The notes beneath the pieces were generated by a model. The model saw only the letters and a program-made list of their open reading frames with translations, did no database searches and was not told where the DNA came from. A DNA stretch of 60,000 nt from Polytrichum commune (taxonomy: Eukaryota; Streptophyta; Polytrichopsida; Polytrichales; Polytrichaceae). Where the stretch lies: contig OX485803.1 in the NCBI GenBank assembly GCA_950295325.1, positions 17,300,001 through 17,360,000 of the forward strand, written 5' to 3'. This document shows, piece after piece, positions 48,901-60,000 of this stretch. Each line of letters opens with the position of its first letter. Positions within the stretch are counted from its first letter, which is position 1. A program made the translations under genes and the position numbers.

Positions 48901-50354
48901 GAACTTGCAAGGAATTGAGGAAGGACAGATCAAGGATGTGTGGGTTCCCTTGGAAAGGATAAAGCAAGGGGAAATTCACTTGAGGATCGAGGTTCTTGGC
49001 TGTGAGTTGGAGCCATCATTTTCACAGGTGGGCTTTTTGCCAGAGAATTTCTTACTAGTCACTTTCTCTTGATTTGAGTATAAAGCTTAACTTTTTCCAA
49101 TTACTTCATCAGACTTAATGTCTAAGAGAGATGAGTTTTTGCAGTGAAGTACATTTGATATTTTTTAATGGAAGTTTGCCTGTTTTGAACATTGTAAATA
49201 AATGGTGGTCTGGTGCAGAGTGTTTCGGAGAATGGGTCCAATGGAGAGGGTGGCATGGTTGAGGTTGTGCTGGTAGAGGCGCGGGACTTGAAAGCAGCTG
49301 ATTGGGGAGGAACAAGCGATCCATATGTCAGCGCTCGTTATGGCAACATCAAAAAGCGCACAAAGGTTAGCTGAACCTTTATCAGTGTGTTGCTTAGAGC
49401 AGTTTTGCTTTGAGGTCCATATGTGTGCTTGAAAGCGATGAGATGTGTACGTAGTTTGAAAATTAGTTCCTACTGTTCATATAGAGGCATGTTATATATT
49501 AGGAGTTTTGTTTGTTTTGTTGTGTTTTAAAAACTAAAGTAAACTATATTACTTTTCAAAACAATATTAAAGCACTGCTAGCTAATTTCTTACGTGCCCT
49601 TACAGGTAGTATACAAAACACTAGCTCCCACCTGGGGGCAGACATTGGAGTTCACAGATGATGGAAGTCCCTTAGTACTCCATGTGAAAGATTACAACAC
49701 CATTCTTCCCACATCTAGCATTGGCCATTGTGAGGTGGAGTATGATCGACTTCCACCAAACCAGACATTGGATCAATGGTTACCATTACAAGGTGTAAAT
49801 AATGGTGAAATTCATATTCAAGTAACACGAAGGGTTCCAGACAAACTATTGAAGAACTTTGATTTGACAAAATTCGTAGGCACACCGAATAGCAACACTA
49901 AACTCCAGCGAAGTGCTGGCAAGGTATGTGCTACTTGCATCAGCAGTTCATCTTCATGGTATTTCTAACCTAGAGATGGTGCATGAAGGTCGAGGTTTGT
50001 ATTGATGGCAGACCAGAGATGATTGAAGCAGATCCTGCTGTACTCCTATTTCTGGTACATGACTGCTTTGTGTATTCTGACTTTGCGTTATTGACTGAGC
50101 AAGCAATATTTGTGAGCAGAGGTGATCAGCCTACTTTTATGGGTGTTGTGGAATATCAGGTGAGGTCATTGATCCGGAAAGCGTTGGCTCTTGCTGAAGA
50201 AGAGGAGGAGACTGATGATATTCGGATAATGTTGGAGGAATTGGAAAGTGCGGAGGAGGAACGAGAAGGTACTATTTTACAGCTTCAGAAGGATCGCGAT
50301 CTTCTCGTCTGTAAAGTCAAGGAACTGGAGCAGGCCATGAGTGGGTTCTTCTAA
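42969..50354 (+). CDS. NTMC2T5: SMP- and C2-domain membrane-contact-site protein, NTMC2T5-like
   Basis: Exons: 42969-43175, 44847-44921, 45243-45350, 45737-45769, 46043-46132, 46346-46474, 46601-46741, 46894-47373, 47626-47760, 48266-48502, 48749-49027, 49219-49365, 49606-49923, 50160-50354. All junctions are GT/AG and phase 0; 857 residues. Residues 34-69 (LPYLIPFFLLAWLLERW onward) are a membrane hairpin. About 98-285 is an SMP lipid-transfer domain (EPCEWLNKMLMNVWPN, VLYSFANTPEIRVGVAFGSG). Then three C2 domains: about 293-440, 513-615 and 650-760. The second has DKTGKSDPY and CYDADLIGDE, likely calcium ligands. The third has GGTSDPY but VKDYN in the other loop, so fewer acidic residues. A Ser/Gly/His-rich insert splits the first C2. 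Residues 794-857 are a coiled coil. The family tethers ER to other membranes and moves lipids. ATG 42969 was chosen; 42987 and 42789 are in-frame alternatives. Confidence 0.95.
43176..44846 (+). other. First intron of the NTMC2T5-like gene (1.67 kb)
   Basis: It lies between donor GTACTT and acceptor TTGTAG. The first ~415 bases are retained in the pseudogene (to about 14880). No gene or clear transposon seen within. Confidence 0.8.
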
Positions 50355-50900
50355 GCAAGAATGAGCATTTTGGTGGCAAATATGTACAATGACGAGTTGA
50401 AATCATCCTCTTTTCAGACGGTCATACAGCAGAGGTTTCCAGATGCAAGATCTTGGGAAGCCTCAGGTCACTATTCTTCATTTTCCTGGAATGCTGCCAT
50501 TTTCTGGTGCCCAAAATACTTGGCTGCTTCCATGTCCTTGTGCCTCTGAAGCTGGAAGTGTCCATCTTTGTACAAATATAGATTGTCTTGGCATGTATGA
50601 CAATGTTATGCATGCTCTAATGTCTTTGATTAAGGGTAGGTCATTTAGATCAGATCACTATGAGCATATTGCAGGAGCCAAAGCATTACTCAGGGCAGCA
50701 GATGAGCAGTTCCACCCCAATTTAATTCAATTTTCTACGGAACTTCTGCTGAAACATCTCAAGATGTCTTGGTCCTGGAGTTTGATCATTTGAAGTTTGA
50801 ACAGCCACAAGTGTGTAGCTCGTCACATATTGCCCTTTCCCTGCTACCCAACTTCTGAGTTTCCTCAGTCTTACTCATTATTGTTAACATGAGTGCACCT
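50355..50900 (+). other. 3' flank of the NTMC2T5-like gene with an unassigned open frame
   Basis: Probable 3' untranslated sequence. One frame (50443-50793, 116 residues) reads sensibly in its second half (ALMSLIKGRS, AKALLRAADEQFHP). It has no family I recognise and no clear splice partner. Confidence 0.35.
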
Positions 50901-52570
50901 CAATTTCTCTATGAACTCAGGAGTTGGTGGAAGAGGGGCTAAAATTTTCTACATCTGAGGTTTTCTCGGGATTTCTGAGTCAGATATTCTAAAAGTCATT
51001 GCAGTCAAACAGGTCTATCTGTTTCTGCTCGCCACCTAGGTCATGTCCCTCCTTTCATGTGGGATAAGGACCTTTTTGAGTACTGTGATTGTGAGAACCT
51101 GGGACCACAAGTGACATTCCACATTACCTTATAATGCCCTGCATATAATTCAGCAAAGTGAAAATATGCAAAGTTTATTATCTGACATACATCGGAGTCT
51201 TCCACTTACTTTTCTACGACATGGTGTGCTACACAATGGATGTGTCACATGTGCATATGAAGCTTATGCCTCCACTTGGTTTTTATCTACTATTAGGTAG
51301 TAAGATTTGGGTACGATGAGGTGGCTATTGTGTGGCTTGCTAAAAATGAAATAGAAGCACTTAAATAGGAGATAATGATGAAATGATTGATGGATAAATA
51401 AATGAATCAACACTGATGAGTTTGCTTACACAAACCATTTTTCCCTTAACCCCCATTACAAGCTGGAATAGTATCCTGATAAGCTAGATCATGTATGCAA
51501 GTAGCTGCTTGTCGGTCAATTCTGGCTAGTCGGTTCGGTCATGGCCATCGCTGCTCAGAATTGGGTCCAAATTTAGTTTAAAAGCTGGAATTGCCCTCCC
51601 AGCGCCATTTCCATGCAATGTAGAGGTGTCTAAATCCAACATAACAATAATCTGGACACCTATATTTACTTGGTATTTGGTTAGATATAGGATCAAAAGC
51701 GAACACCAAAAAAAACACTTTGTGTAAAAAGAGATTGGATTATTTGCTAAAAATGTGCTAACCGTCCTAATTTCAATAATTGAAATGTTTGGGGGGCTTC
51801 TATGAACATGAGAATCTCCACTTTTATAATGAAGAATATCATATGAGCTCCAAAAGTTATGAGGTGAATGGCTTCATGGATAACTTGGTTGTACTAAGCA
51901 TGTCGCACTAATTGTGTCTTTTATATCCTACAAGAAGTGGGTGCAATGAGAAAAATTTCCAAATAACACAAATGTACCTTAATCAAGGTCCTTGTACATG
52001 CATTTGATCTCTTAGACTAAGAGAGATGGGTCTCTTGTATAAAAAAATTAAATTAAATCTTATTAGAAAATCCAATTAGTACGAGATGGTAGGAAATCCA
52101 AGTTGAGGTTGTTGCCAATTTCTTGACACTTTTTTGAGCTTATGTAGATAACTTTTTCATTTAAAATGAACTATCTTGTGCTCATCAAATGGTCATATAG
52201 CGCCGCCTCCCCTTCCCCCCCCAAAAAAGAAAGAAAGAAAGAAAGAAAGAGAATAAAATAAAAATGTTGACTATTGAACCTAGGGTGATTAACATATTTT
52301 AATGAAGCAATCCAATTCTCTTTAAACACACATGTCTTTTTGTCGTCCATTCTTAGAGCTATAGCAAACCACAAACCACTCAAATAATAAAGATATCTGA
52401 TAAAGATAAGTAACCAAACTAGACACATCTACCTTTGTGATAAGCCTACGTAAGGAAAACGAGACAACAAACGTAGAGGACCAATGAGAGTGCAGATGTT
52501 CTTGATATACTATTGTTGGTGGTGCATAGTGGGCAATTAAGTTGGAAAGATGAGGAGGAAAACGTGAGCT
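50901..52570. other. Intergenic repeat-rich stretch
   Basis: 52305-52430 resembles 40505-40620 in the same orientation (acacatgtctttttgtc, ccattctt). 51795-51850 resembles the reverse complement of about 40400-40470. A (GAAA)n run lies at 52227-52252. No gene supported. Confidence 0.5.
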
Positions 52571-55042
52571 CAAATTGGCCCCGTATTCAGAGCCACGCAT
52601 TCAAGATACATACATACGCTGATGGTTACATGATTTACAATACGTATCCCAACCGTACGTGAACCGTAGCTTCGTCCTCCTCCGCATGCTGAGAAAACGG
52701 AGGGAGAAGAGTGGAGCTCTTCGGATTGCTGACGCTCATCAGACGTTCGCTCTCTCATCACCTTCACAATGGCCCTCTGGGCTCCCCAAACGGATCTCCC
52801 GTTGCGTCCTCTCGGTTCCAGTGTTTTGGCGTCCAAAACGGGGAGGATTTGCGGAACTTCTTGCAAAATTTGAGCAAGAATGGTGGCCACCAGGGTCTGC
52901 GAAGCTGTCGCCGCGTGCGTCGACGTGCGCACCGTCTCAGGGTATCGAAAATTTCGGTGTTTCCTGTTTGAGGATTTGTAATGCGAGGAGGAAAGTCTTT
53001 TGAGTGTTTTTACTTTCTGAATGAGTCGAGTGACTGTTGCAGTTGCGGCGTTGGGTTATCTGCTCTCTTTAGTGCGTGAATTATGTGATGAGGAAAGTTG
53101 AAGTATACAAGTGTTTCATACAAGGAGTCGATGGGTTGTTTTGAGGCGGTGAAAGGCGGGAGGAAAGTCTTGGGGTGTTTTTTTTTGAAGAGTTGAGTGA
53201 CTGTTGCATTTGCGGCGTTTGTTTATCTCCGAAGAAGAAGAAGAAGGAAAAGATGTCGTGTTGGTGTCCTTAGTGCGTGAATTATGTGACGAGGAAAGTT
53301 GGAGCAAACGAGTCGTTTATACAGCGTTGTCGATGGTCTGTTTGAGGCGTTGAAATGCGAGAGGAAAGTCTTCCAGTATTTCTCTTAAAGAGTCGAGTGA
53401 CTGTTGCAGTTGTGACGCTGCGTAGGCTCTTTGGTGCATGAATCATGTTTTTCTTGGTGGAAGTGATGAGGAAAGTCGGAGTATACGAACGAGTCTTTCA
53501 TACAACGAATCGATAGCTTGTCGTGATAACGTTGAAGGATACACTGTAAGTTTCGAGGATTGCGGTGACTCAGGCTTATTATGTTCGGTTCGTTAGGCAT
53601 AGATTACTGAAAGTCTACAAGTGCGACCTTGTTGTGGAACCGAAATAGCATTTGATTGAAGTGATCATGTCAAGAATTGAAAGAAATTATCTCCCACCGG
53701 GACTCCCACCGGGAGCTTAACCAACTCAATTTGGTGAAGTAACCGCCTCCACGCCTACAGCGATTTCGCTTGCACCTAACTTATCAGCTGTGCCTGTGTT
53801 GCCGCGTACGAGTGCAGGAAGAATTAAGTAACGAATTTCTTGCTCATGGAATGCCTTATTTCTTTACTAGAAGCTCATTGGACGGATAACAAGCAACGGA
53901 GAAAAGGTGTTTTATAAGCACCAGGTTTAGGATAAAGTGACCAAAGTAGTAGCCTCATATGCCCCCGGTAACAGGTCTGTTCAACGGAGAAACGGTTTGA
54001 TTTGATTGCCCGCCTGATCTTGGTTACACAGAAGAGGCATATCACCTTGAAATAAAAGAGTAGGTACCAGATAGTAAAGTGTAAAAGAAAGAGGAAACAA
54101 CTCGAAAGGCTTCAGCAAGGAGAGATGGACAGATACAGACGACAGTGCACGAGGACTAGACTCATGTTGTGATTTCGTCGACCTTTGGAAGAATTCCGTC
54201 GGCAGAAATGTGGTCATGGTTGAGCTACAATTGAGGAATTTAAATACATGAAGATTATGGCAACTACGACTGAACCGAGTCTCGTGTTAAGGTCTCTCTC
54301 TCTCTCGCTTTCTTTCTATTTCCAACGCGCTTGCAGAGTATTGCTAATTCGAAATTATCATTATGATTTTTACCGGTATTTATTGTCATATTTTTCTGAC
54401 AATAGCTCAGCTCAAGTGCTGCACTGTATAAGTTTATCTTGTCATTCTTTATCATTCGACTTTTTTCTCACGGAATCACATGCCAAAAATGTTCTCAGCG
54501 GTGTATAACCGTTAAATTTTTTCGTGTCTGTGGTCTGTTCACTAAACAATTGGAGGTGTCTGTTTTCGATGACTCAAATCGTCAGGGTTTTAAGTAAGAG
54601 TTCATTGCCTCACTTGATACGGAAGAGGTTGTACTGTTATTTTCTTCCATTGAAAATGTTCAACTCTGTCTTCCATTGCATTGACATGGCAAGTTTGATT
54701 TGCATATGGAGAGTAGCTTGTTGTGTGTATATTCAGAAAAGGACAATCCTGAGTTCTTTTTGAAAGCGATCAGGAATATTTGTATACCAAGGGGGAGCTA
54801 GTAAACAATACTTTCTGCAGCGGAAGACTTGAGTATTAGAACCTCTGCTTTCAAATTTGCTTCCACGATCCCATGCCAAATTATCGGTATGAATATTTTG
54901 CAAGAAGTAATTAACCAGACTTTGGGTGATTCTTGTAAAACAGGATGCGCTTACTTTTCCTTCTACATCAAACTGGAAGGTTATGAGCAGAGAAGTATTC
55001 AATTATCAGTGCCCAGCTAGCAGGGGCCAAAAAGGATCGGCA
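52571..55042 (+). promoter_or_regulatory. Upstream/leader region of the coiled-coil protein gene
   Basis: A GC-richer segment at about 52640-53000 may mark the transcription start. Three tandem ~180-bp units follow (separate entry). A pyrimidine-rich AG (cagctagcag, ending about 55022) shortly before the ATG could end a leader intron. Open frames here are short and unlike any family I know. A 5' untranslated region with introns is the simplest reading. Confidence 0.4.
52987..53545. repeat. Three diverged tandem repeats (units of ~173-201 bp)
   Basis: Units begin with GAGGAAAGTC at 52987, 53160 and 53361. Each then carries 'gagt(c/t)gagtgactgttgca', a 'gtgcgtgaatTatgtg'-type block, 'gaggaaagt(t/c)' and a 'tcgat' block in the same order. 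Unit 2 has an extra GAA run. Confidence 0.85.
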
Positions 55043-58000
55043 ATGAGGGGAAGCAACGATGGACCAAATTGGCTTCTGCTGGCCGGAGGAGCCGCAGTCA
55101 CAGCTCTGAGTTTCGTGATTGGTCGCCGGCAGAAACAATATTATGAAGGCGGGGTTGAGGTGCAGGAAGGAAATTTAGGGAAGTCACACCTGACTAGTCA
55201 TAAAGGTAAGCTTCACAATCTGCGGATTTCAAGTCAAATTTCAGTTGATTTTCTAGTACGTGAGTTAGTAGAGTTATCCTCTAAGTCAACATGACTTTTT
55301 AAACGGGACTTGGTTGTTTGCATACAACATCTTCTATTTTCGGTAACTGTCGATGCATTACTGGAGGTAGTGTTGAGGTTTGAAGGAAGAACATTTTATA
55401 TCGGTTCATAGAGGATCAAACTTATTTTGGCATGCAAGAGGTGCTAAAATGAGTTTGGTTCTTAATGAACTGAAATAGGCTGTTCTTCATTCAAATGCAA
55501 ACCCTACCTCCAAGCATGCACCACAAGTCGAAAGAAATTATTGATTTGTATGCAATACAACTAAAGGAAAATCATAGGGCACCAACTCCTAACGAAGAGT
55601 CCCATTGAATTAAAGGTTAACTTTAGTGTAGACCGCTCTATTCACAAGAGACTTTTTTCGCTTTCAATTCTTTGGTGCACTTTCTAGCTTGTGACACCTC
55701 ATATCTATGACTTCGCAGCTGTCTGAAGTATTTCTGACCCACACTTACCACACACAAGTCTTTCTGCAACAGTTTCCCCACAATCCCCATCTTACGTCTA
55801 CCAATTGTCTAAATTACTGCTTGCTTTTGCTACCCTTATTTTTTCACATCCATATTCCTTGCTTACATTTCTTATCACGTTAGGTCGTGTTTCTCTTTGT
55901 GTCTTGAAACTCACAACGTTCTCTGAATTTTTCTTGCAGACAGTATTGAGCCCAATCTCAAACAGTTGGAAGCGGTGGAGTCCAATCTACGTCAAGAATC
56001 AATTGGAAGAAGAGGTCTGCAGCTCCTTGAAGACACCTCATTATCAGGTTCTACTAAGACATATTCTTCACATTTAAATTGTTACATAAATATGTTGCAC
56101 TGTGTATTCCTTTATCACGGGTTCATATCTTTTTACATCCCTTAAAAACATAACATCGTGTGCATAACATGACCCTCAGGGAAAACACTAATTGAGTTGT
56201 TATAAGAAACACCAATTGATGTAGACCTAAATGGATGCACACACTGTCCTGGTATTCAAGTTGTGTGAATAGAAATAATTATGATGTTCTGCACGTTTAA
56301 AGTAATTCTATATGCTGGTGTGAACTGACAATGTTTTCCGGTGATTGTTCAGATTTGGACGAGAACAGTCTTGAATACAATGAGGACGGAACCACCAGAC
56401 AATCACACGGAAATGGTATTCATTTGAGCAGCTACTCAAATGGGCCCTCTCAACACACTTTTCAAGGTGATTCTGATTTCCAAGGAGGAATGTTAAATAT
56501 AGGGTCTGGCTGGTATACATCCTCCCCGGCTTCTACGGAAGTCTCTGAGGAAGAGATGAACACGTCCAGAACATGTTCACGTACTCAGGAATTTCAACAA
56601 TCGATCACTCAGCAAGGTAGTCCAATGTCGCTTTGTCAAGAAGTTAGTCCTTGTTAAGTGTATATAGTGTTGAAGTGATGTACTGCATGCTGTACAAAGA
56701 AATGAAATTAGCTCAAAGGAGAAAGTTGCAGCAGTTATTGCTCCAGAAATTGTCTCTTGTTATGGACTTCTGCTCACTGTGATTTGTGAACTCTTTTCGC
56801 CCTCCAGGAGTGCAGACGAATTGTATAGCAAAAAGGGATATGGTGCACAGGTTGCGGAAGCAGCTTAAGAGTCGAGATGAAATGATTCTGAACATGCAGG
56901 CTCAGATTTCTGAACATGATAGAGACATGGCCCTGTCTCATGCCCATATATCTGAACTTCAGTCACATCTAGAGGCTATCGATAAGGTGCTCCTTGAGTC
57001 CAAAATACAGGTCCAGCATCTACGAAAGGAGGTCGCTGGTTATTTCGCCCCTGATATCAAGAGGAAGGACTTGAGAGACTGTGGTAGTGAAGGTGAAAAT
57101 ACAATCGTCATTGTTGGAGATGGAAGTCACAATGAAGTAAGTTTGGATCACTCGTCTTGGTAAAGGTTGTAAATATTGGACCAACCAACGATGCTTATGG
57201 CTAGGCTATCCATGACTGCCTCTTGGTGAATTTTTGTCTATGTCTACAAGGACTTCCTCAATTTTTGAAGGTGAATCGCCTAGAACAAAGAATTCATTCT
57301 TCAGATGCAGCATATCAAGAATCGTTTGTGGGAGCCTCTCTATGATACCTGTCGTGTTTGCTGTAATTGCACTACTTTGTGAGGATATTGTATTGGTATT
57401 TAGTCATGGCTCCATGATTTCATTCTGTTCTCTGTACTGTAACTTTGCATTCCTTTGTAGTTTTGTAATAGTTGCCATTTTTGTGCAGGATGTAATCTTG
57501 GTGCAACTGAAGGAGCTAAGAGACGAACTTGTTTTATTGGAAAAGGAGAAGAGAGCCGTAGAAACTGAGTGGAAAACCTTGTCACAAGAGCATAATTCTG
57601 TACTTCAGAAAGTGGAAGTACTAGAATCTGAGCTGGAAAATCAGAAAAAGCTGGTTGTTGAAAAAGACCAGCTACTTGAGTTGAGCAAAGAAGAACTCCT
57701 TGGACTGAGTGCTAGGTTTCAAGATCTTCAGAGCAAGCTGGAAGCACAGGTTGGAACTTTTCCTGGCAACTGATAAATGTTTTTCCATCATGATGGAGAC
57801 CTATGACACGAAGAACCGTTGGGGGTGTGGTGTGGCTTAGTCACAGGGTCGCCAATTAGAATCAGAGGTTTTTGTGAAAGGTTTGAAAGAGGAGAAATAG
57901 AGAGTTTTCTTGTAATTTGCCTCTTGCTCAAATCCTTCTGCAATGAATCTGGATGATTTTGAGTGCCTGGGATTTTCTTACATTTTGTATGTGTGACAGG

Positions 58001-59651
58001 TGGGAGAGCTCGAGGCATTAAAGGCCAACAAGGTAGAACTTGAGGTGCAGGTCCGTGAATCAGGCTTGAAAAGATATGTGAATGGAAATCCCGTTCTCTC
58101 TGGTGGAAAGAAGAGTACATTGAGAACAAGCAAGGAGCCACCAAATAGTTCAAGTCACCAACTTGGGTATGTTTATTGACCTATCCATGATGTCACGCGA
58201 CTTGATTTTTCTCAGGGTAGTTGTTTAATGTAAATCTCTCCTATTTATATGAATATTCAAAGTAAGGTAGCTCTAAAATTAGGAATGTAGTCTCTGTTTC
58301 TATTTGAACCCACTCCTGACGACAGGTGTAGTTACATCTCAACATAAATTGGAGAAGCAGTAGGATGTCTTGTAGAACTTAGCAGCAATAACTATTGGAA
58401 CCAGACAGCAAGGATTAGAAGGTAGTCACTGGGGTACAGATGAGAGATCTTAGCCACATCAGAGCAGTTTCGCCAACGAAAGTGTGGGGTGGAAGCCCAC
58501 AACTTTGCTTGTTGCCAAGATATTATCTCGTCCACATTTGTGCAAACACCTCGAAACCTCAATAATTATATCTGAAAAATAGGGTGTGGTTGAATTTTGA
58601 CTGCAGATGTTACGACATTGATATGACCTTCAGCAGTAGTGAATGCTCAGATAATGCTGAAAGTAGTGTAAATGGAGCATCTAAGAGAAAGGACAGTTCA
58701 GAAGTTGCAGAGGTTCTTGATGAGATGGAGAAGGTCAACACGAAGGAGGAAACAAGTGTTGGTCTAGCTGTAAGTGACAGCACCGTGGCTGCTCTGCAGC
58801 AGGAAGTGGAGCAGCTTACGACTGCCCTTGCCACTCAATCCAAAGTGGTATGCGATGGACACATTTTCTACATTATTTTGGTATTGTCCTAGTATATTCA
58901 TGTAGTAATTTTGAAATTAAATTTTCTATCCTTGATTATTCATGCATGGGGCTTTTCTGAGTAGAAGTGTCTGCAATTTCCAGAAGGTACACTGTTTTCT
59001 CTAATTAGTGTGGGTTACCATATGGAGTTACATGTTGCTATAACTTTTTACTAGGAGCAGCATTTTTTACTCAAATAACATAAGTACACTAAATATGATA
59101 TTTAGTGTCACCAATTCTAATTGTCTTGCTCTATACTAATTGTAAACCACGGTATAGTGTCACCAACACTAAATGTTAACCCAACATTATTTGTCATTCC
59201 TTGTAACTTTTTTAGGGGATCATATATTTCATGTGTTGGAAATACTGTCACTTACCAAGTGGGTTTTCATCCAAATTTCAATCATCCATGACAACATTTC
59301 ATCACAAGTTGCTGATAAGAGAAGGTAGAGTTTTGGCCAATGGATGAACTCATCCATCGTCCATGACTACTTTTGTTCACTTATTCATAACAAGTGTCAT
59401 CCGAAAAACTACCATAGTGACTTTAAATATCATATTTAGTGTAGTTAGTATGCACGCCGAAGAATATGATATAACTTAGTTGGGAAAAAACGAGAATATT
59501 GGTAAAAAGTTGTAGCAACACATAACTCCAAATGGTAACCACACTAATTAGACAAACCAATGTAGCTGACTCATTCAAATATCTAAATATTATTGATATG
59601 CAGGTCCTTGAACAGAAAAAGGAAGCAAATGACCTCATCGAGGATTTTCAG
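55043..59651 (+). CDS. Membrane-anchored coiled-coil protein, unknown function (5' eight exons, runs off right edge)
   Basis: Exons: 55043-55205, 55940-56047, 56353-56616, 56808-57136, 57489-57749, 58000-58166, 58607-58847, 59604-59651. Phases chain throughout (1,1,1,0,0,2,0,0), giving 527 visible residues. Residues 7-29 (GPNWLLLAGGAAVTALSF onward) form an N-terminal membrane span followed by GRRQK. Residues 91-178 are Ser/Gln/Gly-rich and polar. A long coiled coil starts near 190 (DMVHRLRKQLKSRDEMIL) and continues through about 290-400 (LKELRDELVLLEKEKRA). A polar linker and another helical stretch (LQQEVEQLTTALATQ, about 490-505) follow. It resembles, from memory, uncharacterised plant coiled-coil proteins with a GPNWLLLAGGAL-like start. 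I cannot name it or give a role. The frame is open upstream of the chosen ATG, so the start is likely but not proven. Confidence 0.85.
59002..59550. mobile_element. ~550-bp foldback element in intron 7 of the coiled-coil gene
   Basis: The left arm (TAATTAGTGTGGGTTACCAT, then GGAGTTAC, TGTTGCTATAACTTTTTACTA) is mirrored by the right arm 59501-59550. The pairing continues inward through CACTAAATATGATATTTA (about 59088-59106) against its mate at about 59425-59445, so the arms are about 110 bases or more. Possible short TA-type flank. No coding frame. Confidence 0.7.
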
Positions 59652-60000
59652 GTATTTAAAATTCCGTTTATGTCAAATACATGATCTTTATACCCCATAT
59701 CTGATGCATAATCTGTTTACTAAAGTGTGGCTAGTACTCAGGATCACATTGGAAGAAATCATAACGTAGCAAGGCTTGTCATACACAGGCTAGTTTGCCT
59801 ACGCCATGTCGAGGGCTACACTTGTCCTATCAATTTGGTTATTAAGAGTCTGACATGTGATTACATGGCTCTAGAAAACAACTCCTAACTCCTTTCATCT
59901 GATGCACAAGAGACATGGGAACACCCTCCTCTTTCTCAAAGGTCACCTAGATAAGGTTATAGTATCTGATGAATACGTGCTCACAGACCCTTTCCAAGTC
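59652..60000 (+). other. Intron of the coiled-coil gene at the right edge
   Basis: It follows the GTATTT donor after exon 8. No further exon recognised before the window ends. Confidence 0.6.

Noticed and set aside
1-60000. CRISPR arrays, rRNA and tRNA genes, bacterial-type operons or defence systems
   Set aside because: No regularly spaced direct repeats, no recognisable RNA gene signatures, and all genes are intron-bearing plant-type genes.

Overview
The window is nuclear DNA from a land plant. Three multi-exon genes with GT-AG introns belong to plant-type families: an O-fucosyltransferase, an SMP/C2 protein of the NTMC2T5 type, and a plant-style coiled-coil membrane protein. They sit in AT-rich sequence crowded with inverted-repeat DNA transposons, a broken Ty3/gypsy element and microsatellites. 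I cannot name the species; nothing seen separates a bryophyte, lycophyte, fern or other plant lineage with confidence. No rRNA, tRNA or CRISPR array was recognised.

Layout. 1-6100: 5' part of an O-fucosyltransferase gene on the minus strand. Six coding exons can be placed with consistent phases; the gene runs off the left edge, and its long leader probably starts in a GC-rich stretch near 5.6-6.1 kb. 6189-13650: a repeat block (copy 1). 13660-17088: a decayed partial duplicate of the NTMC2T5-like gene, whose last two C2 exons are present twice. 17093-20650 and 30181-31085: copy 2 of the repeat block, split by a 9.5-kb PIF/Harbinger-type element (20654-30180). That element carries a broken transposase and a broken gypsy pol. 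31.1-41.2 kb: gene-poor, with nested miniature elements, inverted fragments of the same repeats and a 110-bp tandem duplication. 41.3-42.2 kb: a purine tract, then a GC-rich stretch. 42969-50354: the intact NTMC2T5-like gene in 14 exons, all phase 0. 50.4-52.6 kb: 3' flank and repeats. 52.6-60.0 kb: leader and first eight coding exons of a coiled-coil protein gene that continues past the right edge.

The main gain comes from comparing the two repeat-block copies. Each copy serves as an empty-site control for the other, which lets at least five insertions be delimited to the base with their target duplications: TTA (twice), an 8-bp site, a 10-bp site and a 12-bp site. The pseudogene between the blocks can be compared exon by exon with its intact parent 26-33 kb away. 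The three genes have no evident shared pathway. I see no operon-like or defence-like system; the unusual content is duplication, gene conversion and transposon biology.
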